Positions 1 through 8,722 of a stretch of DNA of 64,000 nt are shown piece after piece. The stretch's first letter is position 1, and every line of letters begins with the position of its first letter. The position numbers and the translations under genes were made by a program. The notes beneath the pieces were generated by a model, which was given only the letters and a program-made list of their open reading frames with translations, made no database searches and was not told where the DNA came from. This DNA comes from Paucibacter_B soli (GTDB lineage Bacteria > Pseudomonadota > Gammaproteobacteria > Burkholderiales > Burkholderiaceae_C), in contig NZ_JBBHJW010000009.1 of the NCBI RefSeq assembly GCF_037482845.1, positions 62,001 to 126,000 of the forward strand, read 5' to 3'.

Positions 1-152
1 CGATCCCCGCCTTGGCCTTCGGGGCGCTGCCAGCGCTGCACGGTGCGCGCGGACAAGCCGATCTGGGCGCAGGCCGAATCCAGCCTCGCGCCGGCCGCGC
101 AGGCTTCGTGAATCAGCCCCAGCAGAGTCTGGCGCTGTTGGGTGCAAGTCAT
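1..152 (-). CDS. IS3-type transposase OrfB, N-terminal part (runs off window)
   Basis: The minus strand reads an ATG at 152 followed by about 50 codons to the window edge. The peptide has a helix-turn-helix of the kind found at the start of IS3-family OrfB proteins (ARLDSACAQIGLSARTVQRW). Its ATG overlaps the stop of the upstream orfA as TGATG, the usual coupling in two-ORF IS elements. The DDE catalytic domain would lie outside the window. Confidence 0.75.
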   Translation of the reverse strand, partial: MTCTQQRQTLLGLIHEACAAGARLDSACAQIGLSARTVQRWQRPEGQGGD

Positions 153-667
153 CAGTCCTCGTCCCCCAACAGCGCTTGGAACTTTTTTTGCAGCACCAGC
201 AGCGCTGCCGCCTCGGCCAGGGCGCGCTCCTTTCTGCGCAGCTCGCGCTGCAGCACCTCGTGCCTGCCTTGCAGGACCTTGAGCTCGGCCTTGGCCTCGC
301 GCCGTTCCTGGGCCGTCTCTGGCTCAGGGCCGCTGCAAAAGGCTTCGCGCCAGGCCGTCAGCTGGTGCTCGAACAAGCCCTTCTCGCGGCACCAGGCGTG
401 CAAGGCCTCCCCGCTGAGGCCGTGGCTCTCCTGCAGCGCCAACAAGCGCTCGGCGGCGCTCCATTGGCGGGCCGGCAGGCTTTGCGGGAGGCTGCTGGGC
501 ATCACGACCTCAGCTTTGCCCTTGCGCGACTCCTTGAGCCAGCCCTTGAGGGTGTGCAGCGGCATGTTCAGCTCTGCCGCAACGTCGTCCAGCGTACGCG
601 ATCCGCGCTGCCTGGCTTTGCTCAGCGCCTGCTCTTTGAACTCAGGCGTTCTTCTCAATTTCTGCAT
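152..667 (-). CDS. IS3-type transposase OrfA
   Basis: A 171-residue protein starting with a transposase helix-turn-helix (FKEQALSKARQRGSRTLDDV, then NMPLHTLKGWLKE at about 35-47). It ends in a long charged coiled coil (about 125-165, rich in E, R, L and A), as in OrfA proteins that pair with OrfB. It probably binds the IS ends. It directly overlaps orfB downstream. I could not place the IS terminal inverted repeat with certainty; it should lie between 668 and about 760. It is the only IS with its coding region intact as far as visible. Confidence 0.8.
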   Translation of the reverse strand: MQKLRRTPEFKEQALSKARQRGSRTLDDVAAELNMPLHTLKGWLKESRKGKAEVVMPSSLPQSLPARQWSAAERLLALQESHGLSGEALHAWCREKGLFEHQLTAWREAFCSGPEPETAQERREAKAELKVLQGRHEVLQRELRRKERALAEAAALLVLQKKFQALLGDED

Positions 668-889
668 GTGTACTTGTCGTTCCGATGCGGGTCACCCGCT
701 GGAAAATGGGGACGACAACTATTCTGACGCGGGGGGGGGTTTGGCAACCACCAAATTGACTTCTCCAAAAAGATCCCTATTTCGCGCAACGAGATTGTCA
801 CGTTCCTCATCTTTGAGTGGAACCAGGACACCAACACGTCTGGGCCCCGTCGGCAGATTCATTTCTGGACTTAATCGTTGCCAACGAAA

Positions 890-911
890 AGGCCCGCATG
901 TGCGGGCCTGG
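890..911 (-). terminator. Rho-independent terminator after the 960-1931 gene
   Basis: Read on the minus strand, GGCCCGC-ACAT-GCGGGCC is followed by TTTTCG, about 50 bases past the stop of the unknown gene at 960-1931. A good stem with a short T run. Confidence 0.65.
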
Positions 912-959
912 ACTCACATGCGCCGCGGCCTGAAGGGCGAGGCTGGCTGCGCAACCGGG

Positions 960-1931
960 TCAGGCGGCCTGTGCCAATGCCGACGGGAACATTGGCACCT
1001 GGTTCAGGGCCGCAACCGAGAGCAGGTGGCCAGCATCGGTCAGACCAGCGCTGCGCAACACCTGAGCGACTTCGCGGGAGCGTTCGAAGGCCTTGGGCAG
1101 GATGAGCAGGAAGCCGTCAGGAGCACTCCAGGGCAGGCTCAGATAAGCCCATGGCGTCTGCAGGCGACTCATGAGCTCGTGCAGTTCCGTCTCCGGCGCG
1201 CGGCAGCTGACCAGGGCATCGGAATCGTCGGCTGGCTCGGGAAAGCCAACGAAGAAAATGTCGTACTGGTTGACCAGGTTGATGACCGCTGCCATGTTGA
1301 TGGTGTGCATGGTCAGTTGAGCACCAACCTTGATGTCGGTGCGGGTCTGCAGGGCAATCCATCGTGCCGCGGCAAAGTGGTGACTGCCGTCGCAGTTGCT
1401 GAAGAAGAAGCGCTCATCCCACTGGTGCCAGACGAAGTTGTCTGGCGGCGCTTTGGGCTCGAGGCCTTCGACCCAGAGTCGGACGTTGCCCTTGCTGAGC
1501 AGCGCGCGTGCCGCTTGCGGAGTGACGTCGCTTAGCAGGTCCGTGCAGTGGGCTGTAGCGAAAGCGTCGAGCTCGGGGAAGTTCTCGATTGGGCTCTTCG
1601 ATGCGGACAGGCCCTGGACCTCGCGGATGCTGAGTTCAACGTGGCCGACGCGTTCCTGGCGGGTCACGGCGAACTGCGCAGGACTCTGGCGTGACGCGAC
1701 CATGCCGCCAAAGCCGTCCGGTTGCCACAGCAACAAGTTGGCGTTTGCGTTGCCGACGTGGTGCCACGGGAAGACATTGGCCAGGGCTGCGGTCATGCCG
1801 TCAAACCCTGGGGGCAAGGCTTGCATTGTCTTGGCGTACGCAGACAAGGCTTCGAGATTGGCCGTTCGGCCGCTGAGTGTGTGCCACAAGCCGCGAGCAA
1901 TGGCTTGGAGGGGGTTGAAGATGAATTCCAT
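960..1931 (-). CDS. Unknown protein, about 324 residues
   Basis: I do not recognise this protein. I prefer the ATG at 1931 (MEFIFNPLQAIARGLW) because the in-frame extension upstream to 2036 reads like non-coding sequence and a GGAG lies upstream of 1931. The N-terminus is mildly amphipathic. The middle has a Trp-rich stretch (FVWHQWDERFFFSNCDGSHH) followed by alternating hydrophobic strands, suggesting a globular soluble enzyme-like fold. It stands alone, divergent from the operon starting at 2372, with its own promoter at 2090-2118 and a terminator at about 900. Confidence 0.7.
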   Translation of the reverse strand: MEFIFNPLQAIARGLWHTLSGRTANLEALSAYAKTMQALPPGFDGMTAALANVFPWHHVGNANANLLLWQPDGFGGMVASRQSPAQFAVTRQERVGHVELSIREVQGLSASKSPIENFPELDAFATAHCTDLLSDVTPQAARALLSKGNVRLWVEGLEPKAPPDNFVWHQWDERFFFSNCDGSHHFAAARWIALQTRTDIKVGAQLTMHTINMAAVINLVNQYDIFFVGFPEPADDSDALVSCRAPETELHELMSRLQTPWAYLSLPWSAPDGFLLILPKAFERSREVAQVLRSAGLTDAGHLLSVAALNQVPMFPSALAQAA

Positions 1932-2089
1932 GATCTGGAGGGTGCTCCGAAAGTTGGTGGTATCAGGTATAGGCAAAAGTTCTAAATGGCCGCGCCACGA
2001 GGCTCTTCCACCCCTCCCTGCTGCCAGCCTGCTCACTTCACTTCAGCTATGGCTCATGCGAGCAAAGTGACTCGATACGGTACTTCGGC

Positions 2090-2118
2090 AAGATATCACA
2101 TACACGCCTCATGTCCAA
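2090..2118 (-). promoter_or_regulatory. Sigma70-type promoter for the 960-1931 gene
   Basis: On the minus strand TTGGAC, 17 bases, TATCTT, with an extended -10 (TGA directly before TATCTT). Part of a promoter style repeated across the window. The 1932-2371 stretch otherwise holds only this and the divergent promoter at about 2240. Confidence 0.6.
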
Positions 2119-2235
2119 AGTATTGACGTTGCATCATGACTTCATAACGGGCGGGCATGAGTTGATTTCATTGTTCATTGAAGTCAATTCTCGCGCCACA
2201 TCGTGCAGTAGCGCACACTCGGTGCCATATTCGTA

Positions 2236-2246
2236 TGTGATATCCT
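2236..2246 (+). promoter_or_regulatory. Extended -10 promoter for the kinase-like operon
   Basis: TATGTGATATCCT gives an extended -10 (TGA-TATCCT) about 125 bases before the ATG at 2372. There is no convincing -35, consistent with an extended -10 promoter. Confidence 0.5.
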
Positions 2247-2371
2247 ATACGCAGTCTCATTGTTCACATACTCCAGTACGCCCTCCCGGGTGATTCCAAC
2301 AAAGACCTGCCCGGCGACGAATTGGCCTCTGAGCTTGGAACCGACACCGACATCCAGCATCCAGCATCCAT

Positions 2372-3604
2372 ATGGGCACGAACGTATCTCCCTCTGAAGT
2401 TGTCGCACCGTTTCGGTCGCACCGTATTGACGAGTGGGCCGTCGTCTATGACGCGCCAACATCTCAGCCTGGACGCCTTGCTCTTAGCTCCAGTGTCTTT
2501 CGCGGAATGCGTGACAAGGATGCGGCGATTGCCTATGCCGATTTCTTGGCTGCCAAGTTCAAGGAACTCAAGGCGCCGCACTCTGTCTTTGTGGTGGCTG
2601 GACCTACCAGTACGACAAAGTCTCCCTTCGAGGTGGTCACCGCGAGCGGTGGCTACTCGATCATTCACCGGACTCAGCCACCATCGGGTGCGTTGCTCAG
2701 GGGAATCCTGAGGGGTGCGACCCGCTCGACGCGCCTGGTTGGCGACGTCCAGGACCCAGTTGCCCGAGACATCCTGGATTCCCAGTACCTGGGCGGCCTG
2801 GAGAACGAACTGCAACGCCTGGATCTAGGAGAACTCGAGAAGTTCCAAATCATCGGGGCTGGCGCATCTTCCGTGGTGCTCGGCTCCGGCAGCAAGGTGA
2901 TCCGCCTGGGCCTTGGCGACCTGCCGCGGCGCGACAAGCTCGATGAGGTCCTGCAGGCGGAGTACGTTGGCAAGATCGGGGACCTTCGTTATGAGGTGTT
3001 GCCGTTGGTGGTCGTTGTCGGGATCACCCCCATGCACGTCGAGGCGCTGGCGCACAGTCTGGCAATGCGCGGATACGAGTGGGGCGATCAAGGGGCGGAC
3101 AACGTAGGACTTCTGGATGGCCGGCCGGTCATCTTCGACTCGGACAGCGTACGACCTACTGCGGCGAATCGGGAGACCGCGCTGGCGCGCTCGGAAGCGC
3201 CTGGCGGCGCGGTCATAAGCGAGCTGGCACAGGAGAATGTGTCGGACAAAGCACTCTTCGATGCGATGTTTGCCGCAGAGGAGTTGCACGGCGAGCTCGA
3301 ACTGCCTGGCGTCATTGCCGATGTTGTGGCTGTGCGCGGCGGATCCTCGGCGATCTACGGCTGGACTGGCGACGGCACCGGCCGGACTCGTGCAGCACTT
3401 CAGGCCCTGAAGGAATACGGCAACGGCGTCCTTGAGGTTCATGACCCGGGTGAGCCCGACTCTTCTAGCTTCGACTACTGGGCAAAGATGCTCCAGGAAG
3501 GCTTGGTCACTTCGCTCTTTGACGCGCTGGGTGATCGAATCACAGTCAGCAATAGTTTGGCGGATTCTTCGGCATCAACCAAAAAGCGTGGACCGCGGAC
3601 GTGA
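2372..3604 (+). CDS. Protein-kinase-like protein
   Basis: A 410-residue protein. From residue 160 it has the outline of a protein kinase: a glycine-rich loop (IGAGASSVVLG, 161-171) with a Lys soon after (K175). A later segment, WGDQGADNVGLLDGRPVIFD, carries D239, N244 and a D-S-D motif (256-258) where kinases have the catalytic loop and DFG metal site. The HRD triad is replaced, so activity is uncertain. The N-terminal 150 residues are unrecognised. Its TGA overlaps the GTG of the next gene (GTGA), so the two are translationally coupled. The tail ends Lys/Arg-rich (STKKRGPRT). It could be a phosphotransferase effector or toxin; function is inferred from motifs only. Confidence 0.65.
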   Translation: MGTNVSPSEVVAPFRSHRIDEWAVVYDAPTSQPGRLALSSSVFRGMRDKDAAIAYADFLAAKFKELKAPHSVFVVAGPTSTTKSPFEVVTASGGYSIIHRTQPPSGALLRGILRGATRSTRLVGDVQDPVARDILDSQYLGGLENELQRLDLGELEKFQIIGAGASSVVLGSGSKVIRLGLGDLPRRDKLDEVLQAEYVGKIGDLRYEVLPLVVVVGITPMHVEALAHSLAMRGYEWGDQGADNVGLLDGRPVIFDSDSVRPTAANRETALARSEAPGGAVISELAQENVSDKALFDAMFAAEELHGELELPGVIADVVAVRGGSSAIYGWTGDGTGRTRAALQALKEYGNGVLEVHDPGEPDSSSFDYWAKMLQEGLVTSLFDALGDRITVSNSLADSSASTKKRGPRT

Positions 3605-4131
3605 GCATCGCTGGCAAAGGTCTGGATGAACTGGCCTGGTTTTGCGGCAGCCGGGTGGTTGATGCCGCCGGCAATCCACTGATGGTCTTCCACGGGACCC
3701 TTTTTGCTGAGTTCGATGAGTTCGACATCAGTGCGGAGAACGCCTACGAAGGCGGGGCCTTCTTCAGCACGAGCCACGCGGTGGCCAGCCATTTCGCAGA
3801 TCCGGATGTTCGGGGCCTAGATCACGACGATGAGGACCTGCAGCCAGGCGTGATCCCTGTCTATCTGTCGATCAAGAATCCAAAGCGACTTGGTCCTGAG
3901 GATGTGTTTCGAGCGAACAATAGCCACAGCTTCGATGTCATGCGAAAGGCACTCGCTAAGGCGAAGCTGGAAGGGTACGACGGGGCTCATATCGTCGGCA
4001 TCGCTGATGGCGACAAGACTGCAGATCAATGGGTCGCATTCCATCCGGATCAGATCAGGAGTGCAATTGCTCATCCGATGCCCGCGGTTCGACATGCCCA
4101 GCCGCGGCCACGTACGCGGAGGCACCCGTGA
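3601..4131 (+). CDS. ADP-ribosyltransferase-like protein (polyvalent-protein ART type)
   Basis: A 176-residue protein starting at a GTG that overlaps the previous stop. It shows the pattern of ART domains common on phages and plasmids: VFHGTLFAEFDEFD near residue 30, a GGAFFSTSHAVASHFA segment, a VYLSIKNPKRL strand, then GYDGAHIVG and ADQWVAFHPDQIRSA. These domains transfer ADP-ribose from NAD to a protein or nucleic acid target. The C-terminus is Arg/Pro-rich (RPRTRRHP). Coupling to the kinase-like gene suggests the two act together, for example as co-delivered modifiers, but the target is unknown. Confidence 0.7.
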   Translation: MSIAGKGLDELAWFCGSRVVDAAGNPLMVFHGTLFAEFDEFDISAENAYEGGAFFSTSHAVASHFADPDVRGLDHDDEDLQPGVIPVYLSIKNPKRLGPEDVFRANNSHSFDVMRKALAKAKLEGYDGAHIVGIADGDKTADQWVAFHPDQIRSAIAHPMPAVRHAQPRPRTRRHP

Positions 4132-4201
4132 TGGTTCCAAGCGGTCCTGATTCACAAGCTCGACCAACCCCGCCACCAATCCCACGAGAGCATATGCGTC
4201 C

Positions 4202-4555
4202 ATGAACGCTGATAAGACGTGTGTTCAGCAGGACCGGGATAGTCTTGGTCTTGGTGAAAAGCCCCACTGGAGCTTTCCTCGCCTGGTGCAGGAGTTTGAG
4301 AATTAGCCCACTTGCCCGGCGCTGGCTGAGATCCTGGTGAAGCACGATCCCGGCAATCAAGGCATTGGGAATCTCGCCGGCACGGTCGCTCATTCGCTCA
4401 TCATGCAGAGGCTGATGCAGGGCCATCTTTGGCATCTGGGTCAACTCGGGGTCCTTGTCGAGGGTGACGAGCGCGTCTCGATTGGGGATGCGCCTGATTC
4501 GCAAGGCGATGGTTCGATGCCGTTGGCTTCGCGCCGACGCCGTTTGGGGTTGTGA
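4202..4555 (+). pseudogene. Small gene interrupted by an in-frame amber codon
   Basis: An ATG at 4202 opens a frame that reads 34 codons to a TAG at 4304-4306, then continues open in the same frame for 82 codons to a TGA at 4553-4555. The second half ends in SRRRRLGL, the same Arg-rich tail seen on many proteins downstream, and its stop overlaps the next gene as GTGA. Both points argue that the whole frame was, or is, one gene. Either it has decayed by a point mutation or the amber is read through; no CTA-anticodon tRNA is visible in the window. An internal GTG at 4337 could also give a short product. Function unknown. Confidence 0.45.
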
Positions 4556-5388
4556 TGGCACACATTCCTGGTTCCACAGTGAAAAATGACTACCGCCTGG
4601 CAGAGAACTATGCTGCCAACTCTGGTTTCCTGAAGCATGCCGGCCGCCACGTTGAACTGTGCGCCTACGACGATGGCGAAGGAGGCGTCGATCCTGAATG
4701 CGAGCTGCGTGTCGCGCTCGCACGCATGCGCGACGCTGGTCATGAGTCGGCCGTGGTGAAGCTCCGCGAAACCAAGGCGGGGATCGGGATCATCGCTCTC
4801 AAGGGGAAAACTGACCTCCAGATACACGACGAGCTCTACGAGAAGTTTGATTGGGCACTGGTTGCGCACGCCGGAAAGATGGGCGCCTTCATTGTGCAGT
4901 CTCATGTGGTCATGGAGCACGAGTACCGCATGGTCGTTGTCTCCGGCTATCTCGTTGGGGGCGCAGGTTGCATAGAGGAGTTCACCCCTCTGGACAATGG
5001 AGGTTTCCATTTCGACACCCGAACTCGTCGCAGTCGCGGCTCGTTTGGAAGCAAGTGCAGTGTGATCGACTCTCATCCAGAGATCGTCAAGCAGTACCTG
5101 AAGGCTTCTCCTCAGATCATTAAAGACCTGCGGGAAGCCGAATACGGGACTGGCGCAGACGTTCCCCATGGCCCCGAGACCTTTGTGCTCGACCTTTGCC
5201 TGGTCAATGGCAACGTCGCAGTGGTGGAGGTCAATCCTGCGCGCAACTTCGGCCTATATGCCATGAACTACCAGGGGATCATGGTGGCTATGAGGTGGGT
5301 CGCAAATCGCCACATTCACGGTGACGGACCGACGCAAATTGTCACCAGCCCCAAGCCCTATTCCACAGCAAAGAAGATGCGCCCATGA
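4552..5388 (+). CDS. ATP-grasp domain protein
   Basis: About 278 residues. The start is taken as the GTG at 4552, which overlaps the previous stop like its neighbours; an ATG follows at once at 4555. It carries ATP-grasp landmarks: a Lys-Gly nucleotide segment (VVKLRETKAGIGI, then LKGK), EHEYRMVVVSGY, a FVLDLCLVNGNVAVVEVNP segment with the metal-binding E-x-N, and NFGLYAMNYQG. ATP-grasp enzymes ligate a carboxylate to an amine or thiol through an acyl-phosphate. The next gene, a prepilin, overlaps its stop by four bases, so a role in modifying the pilin or a peptide is an attractive but unproven idea. Confidence 0.7.
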   Translation: MMAHIPGSTVKNDYRLAENYAANSGFLKHAGRHVELCAYDDGEGGVDPECELRVALARMRDAGHESAVVKLRETKAGIGIIALKGKTDLQIHDELYEKFDWALVAHAGKMGAFIVQSHVVMEHEYRMVVVSGYLVGGAGCIEEFTPLDNGGFHFDTRTRRSRGSFGSKCSVIDSHPEIVKQYLKASPQIIKDLREAEYGTGADVPHGPETFVLDLCLVNGNVAVVEVNPARNFGLYAMNYQGIMVAMRWVANRHIHGDGPTQIVTSPKPYSTAKKMRP

Positions 5389-5837
5389 ACAAGACCATTC
5401 AAAAAGAGTCCCGCGGTTTCACGTTGATCGAAATCTTGATCGCCTTGGCCGTGGTCGGCATCCTGGTGGCGGTGGCGCTACCTTCCTATCGCGACTATGT
5501 GACGCGCTCGAAGCTTTCGGAAGCCACCGATGCCGTGGTTCCAATGCAGATGGAGCTCGGCCAGGCTTGTATGGGAAAGTATCTGGCAAACGCAACGAAT
5601 TCTTCGTTGAAGCTTCGATCCCCTACTTCGTATGCGACGAAGACCGCAGTACAGTCGATTTCAGTCGATGGCGTGAGCGCCTCGTTGGCGAAGATCACCG
5701 TGAAGCTGAATGCCTTCGGCGCAGTCCAATCTGGCGCATCACTGATATACGCTGGAAGCTGCTCTTCCAGCGGCGGCCTCAATTGGAAGATTGATGCTTC
5801 CTCCACCCTGCAGAAGCAGTATCAGCCAAGAGTCTGA
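5385..5837 (+). CDS. Type IV prepilin (PilA/PilE-like)
   Basis: A 150-residue protein with a short positively charged leader and a class III prepilin site: cleavage between Gly11 and Phe12 in SRGFTLIEILIALAVVGIL. Glu5 of the mature protein (E16) is present, followed by the hydrophobic spine helix and YRDYVTRSKLSEA. Two Cys residues (GQACMGK and AGSCSSSG) may form the C-terminal disulfide loop. It overlaps the ATP-grasp gene by four bases (ATGA). A second prepilin-like gene lies at 38047. No prepilin peptidase or assembly ATPase is seen in this window. Confidence 0.85.
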   Translation: MNKTIQKESRGFTLIEILIALAVVGILVAVALPSYRDYVTRSKLSEATDAVVPMQMELGQACMGKYLANATNSSLKLRSPTSYATKTAVQSISVDGVSASLAKITVKLNAFGAVQSGASLIYAGSCSSSGGLNWKIDASSTLQKQYQPRV

Positions 5838-6080
5838 CAGCGCCTACTTCATCGCCCCTCTATCGTCCAATCCATCGGTTACTTGCCGATCCGCTGTGTA
5901 TATGCTATCTTGTACATAGTCAGATCTTCCTGTTCGCACTCCTCTTTGCGTCACCTTCGCGCTTTCAAGGAGTTGTCGAATTGGTCGCCTTTCTTGCTGC
6001 TTTGGCATCGGCGCGTCATCTTTTTTAAATGACGACTCATGCACAAACATGTCATCTCATCCTGAGATGAGAACGCGCCT
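5838..6080. other. Intergenic region with promoter-like and hairpin sequences
   Basis: AT-rich sequence at about 5893-5918 (GTATATGCTATC, then TTGTACATAG) looks promoter-like. Two hairpins precede the next gene: CGTCAT/ATGACG at about 6017-6035 and CTCATC/GATGAG at about 6055-6070, the latter just before the ATG at 6081, where it could affect translation. Confidence 0.35.
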
Positions 6081-7496
6081 ATGGACCCGAAATTCGACAC
6101 ACTGACTCCGGCCTTTCTCGATGGGCTCACGAAACCCTTCCTGGGAATCAAGCCTGACTGGAGTCAGGGTCATACATCTTTGGTCTCGATAAGCAGCAAC
6201 TCATTGGCGTCGAATCTCAAGACCACGGATCAGTTTGTCCACTTCATCCCGGGCGAAGATTTGATCTCTCGAGCGGGTCTGATGGCGTTGGCACAGGAGG
6301 TTGCCTTCGATGCCAATATGGCTCTGATTGAGCTCAGTGCGCTTGGTAGCCTGAACGTCAGGTGCATCGGATCCAGCGGCGTCGGCACTGCAGTGGAGAT
6401 GATGTCCCGGGAGGCGATCTCCAAGCGAGTCCATCAGCTGCTTGATTGGCACCCGCATCTCTTGCACCCGAACCTTCTCGTCTACAGCTCTTCAACCCGC
6501 GATAACTGCTCGATGCTGAAGCACCTGGTGGCCTCAGGCGTGGAGCTGGACCCCCAGTTGATGAAGCGCCTGGCCGACCGCCATGTTCTGCCTGGCCACA
6601 GCTTCATCAAGAACCTTGGTGTGCCCGATGACCAGCAGGCTGAGCTCGTGGAGTTCGCGTTCAGCAAGGGCTTCCACAGAATTTCCGCAGCGCACTCTTT
6701 GCTGGCTGTCTTCGGCCGGCCGGAGATGGTCGGCGAGACCATCATGGAGCGACTCGGAGAGTCGGCCGGCGTCGCATCGATTGTGTGCGACCGCCAGTTC
6801 CGCGGCTTCGTCAAGATGCTCGAGCTCATCCAGAAGATCCAGGATGCCGCCGGCGGCGACGACGCCCGGGCCGAGTGGTTCATGCAAGGCGGCGAAGCCC
6901 TGGCGATGACCGACATGGCCTGGTCGAATGCCAAGCACCAGCACCCCGTTCTCATCATGATCTTCAAGGCGGCCGCGACCGCGGTTGCGGTGAACGCGAC
7001 TCGCCCTGGTAGCGTCGCTGGATTCCCGGCCCGACCCATCGAGTCCTTGGCAGCCGGTCTCAATGGCATCCTGAAGCCGGAGTTTCGGCTTCCGATGTTT
7101 TTGCTCTCGAACAACCAGCTCCTGAAACTCGTCACTTTGTGCGCACAGGCAAGTGAGCACGGGTCGCTGATTAAGCACTACCGAGAGGGCATGACATCGA
7201 CAGCCAAGCGGATGGAACGCCACCCAGAGGCGATCATCGAGTGGGCTCTGACTCGCGAGACTGGAGTCGACGGCCCGATCAAAGTTTCCGACATCGAATT
7301 CGACCTGGATCGCTATACGAAGCTGCTGGGTGGGCGGTTCGTCAGCGAGATCATGGCCAAGGTCACCGCAGCACAGATGTCCCAGATCATCGATAGCAAG
7401 ACATCGAATTCTGTCCAGGCCCTGGGCCTGGACGCATCCATGGAATCAGAAACTGCAGCGTCGGCACCCGCCAGGCGCAGGAGCCGAGTTCTGTGA
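6081..7496 (+). CDS. Unknown protein with Arg-rich C-terminal tail (tail protein 1)
   Basis: A 471-residue, mostly helical protein with no family I can name. It has a WHPHLLHPNLLV segment matching the HP-x-LMHPR-I signature of the paralogues at 15166-22584, followed by stretches that resemble degenerate ankyrin-type helix pairs (MLKHLVASGVELD). After an Ala/Ser linker it ends in SAPARRRSRVL, the clearest copy of a tail shared by about ten proteins in this region. Its stop overlaps the GTG of the next gene (GTGA). It heads a four-gene coupled operon ending at the terminator at 9387. A hairpin precedes its start. Confidence 0.75.
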   Translation: MDPKFDTLTPAFLDGLTKPFLGIKPDWSQGHTSLVSISSNSLASNLKTTDQFVHFIPGEDLISRAGLMALAQEVAFDANMALIELSALGSLNVRCIGSSGVGTAVEMMSREAISKRVHQLLDWHPHLLHPNLLVYSSSTRDNCSMLKHLVASGVELDPQLMKRLADRHVLPGHSFIKNLGVPDDQQAELVEFAFSKGFHRISAAHSLLAVFGRPEMVGETIMERLGESAGVASIVCDRQFRGFVKMLELIQKIQDAAGGDDARAEWFMQGGEALAMTDMAWSNAKHQHPVLIMIFKAAATAVAVNATRPGSVAGFPARPIESLAAGLNGILKPEFRLPMFLLSNNQLLKLVTLCAQASEHGSLIKHYREGMTSTAKRMERHPEAIIEWALTRETGVDGPIKVSDIEFDLDRYTKLLGGRFVSEIMAKVTAAQMSQIIDSKTSNSVQALGLDASMESETAASAPARRRSRVL

Positions 7497-8161
7497 GCAC
7501 CGAACTAGTCGTAATCACCTCACCCATCACCTCACCCACAGTCAAGGCCGCAAAGGCATTGGTGACGGCATGGACGGCCGGCATTTCCCATGGAAACGCG
7601 CTACGCGAGTGGCTGAAATCAGGCGAGCACAAGGATCTCGCTGCATGTCGTTACGCAATCGCGCGAGGCGACCGCTGCACGAATCACTTTGGCGACAGCA
7701 TTGCTGCTCTTCTGTTCTCGAAGCATCGTTGGATCGAGTCCAAAACTGAGCAGACGCGCCAGTTGATGATGGACTACGTCGCCGCCGGTCTAATCAAAGT
7801 GGAATCGCCTCTAACCTTGAGTGAAGGCGATCCAAGCTTTGCCTACAACAGGCTCATGCCCCTTGAGCTCGCGATGGTCTGCACGAATGCGGAAACGACC
7901 TGCGTTCTCCTGGAGTCTGGCGCAATGGATGTGACCAAATTTGACGCCGTCCTGACAGATTTCGGCACCGGCGAGCCTCGGCCAGGAGAGGCCTTCGACG
8001 CCTTCGCACGAAGCCAATTCGCAAGCGCCCCGGAATCCCTGGCTAGGTTCACCGAGATCATTCTGCGTCGGCAGCTGGAAGGATTGACGGCGCCGGTTGC
8101 AGCTTCGGAATCGGTCGAGGTGGCGGCTACAGCGCCACTCCGGCGCAAGAGGGTGTTGTGA
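7493..8161 (+). CDS. Unknown ankyrin-like protein with Arg-rich tail (tail protein 2)
   Basis: A 222-residue protein starting at a GTG that overlaps the previous stop. It has one or two helix-loop-helix units that look like weak ankyrin repeats (LMPLELAMVCTNAETTCVLL, then ESGAMDV). It ends in a linker plus TAPLRRKRVL. The next gene (8161-8722) is a relative: their segments around DYVAAGLIKVESP and EYIDAGVLKLDEP align. Ankyrin assignment is by eye only. Likely translated as part of the 6081-9366 operon. Confidence 0.7.
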   Translation: MSTELVVITSPITSPTVKAAKALVTAWTAGISHGNALREWLKSGEHKDLAACRYAIARGDRCTNHFGDSIAALLFSKHRWIESKTEQTRQLMMDYVAAGLIKVESPLTLSEGDPSFAYNRLMPLELAMVCTNAETTCVLLESGAMDVTKFDAVLTDFGTGEPRPGEAFDAFARSQFASAPESLARFTEIILRRQLEGLTAPVAASESVEVAATAPLRRKRVL

Positions 8162-8722
8162 TGTCCAAAGCAACCTCTCCGACACCTGACCCGATCCGCT
8201 GGTCGGCAGTGCGTCGCAAACAGCTCAGACGCCGGCGCGGCGATCACCTTCGTCGGGATCCGATGGAACTTCGATCACCGCGACGAGACGGCTGCATTGA
8301 TGCGTGAGTACATCGACGCTGGCGTGCTCAAGCTCGACGAGCCCATGGTCATGAAGCTCGACTACTTCAACCGCAAGCCAGTCGATTACGAAGAGAACCA
8401 CGGCCTGCTGCCGCTAGTGGCAGCCATGAATAATCGCAACTTTGAGGCGACCCTGGCGCTGGTGCGTGCCGGCGCCGTGGCGGTGACGGACTTCGCCGGG
8501 CACTTGTTGCCAGGTGCCCTCGATGGCGCCACCGATCCTCACCAAGTTGGCTTTGAGCTGTACGCGAGGCGCCAATGGGGCGACCTGGTTCACGCGCATG
8601 CTAGGATCAACGAAGCCATCATGAGCTGGCGGATTCAGCTGGCATTGGCGTCGGGGCCTGGACAGGACTCGGTCTCCACCCCATCGGCAGCATCTGCGCC
8701 ACGGCGGCGCGCGGGGATGTGA
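8161..8722 (+). pseudogene. Paralogue of tail protein 2, apparently frameshifted near its start
   Basis: The C-terminal 141 residues (from about 8300) form an intact frame with an ankyrin-like unit (LLPLVAAMNNRNFEATLALV, then RAGA) and the tail ASAPRRRAGM. The reading frame before it remains homologous to the preceding protein (DAGAAITFVGIRWNFDHRDE) but has no start codon and runs back to the previous stop. A start ATG at 8161, overlapping that stop, is in a different frame that dies after about 48 codons. A one-base shift between about 8210 and 8250 would join them. It is either a real frameshift, a sequencing error or recoding. Confidence 0.55.

Noticed and set aside
12..1535. Long open frame on the plus strand across the IS end and the 960-1931 gene
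   Set aside because: It lies opposite two genes with clear coding character, crosses an IS boundary and a terminator, and its product is low-complexity with no domain.
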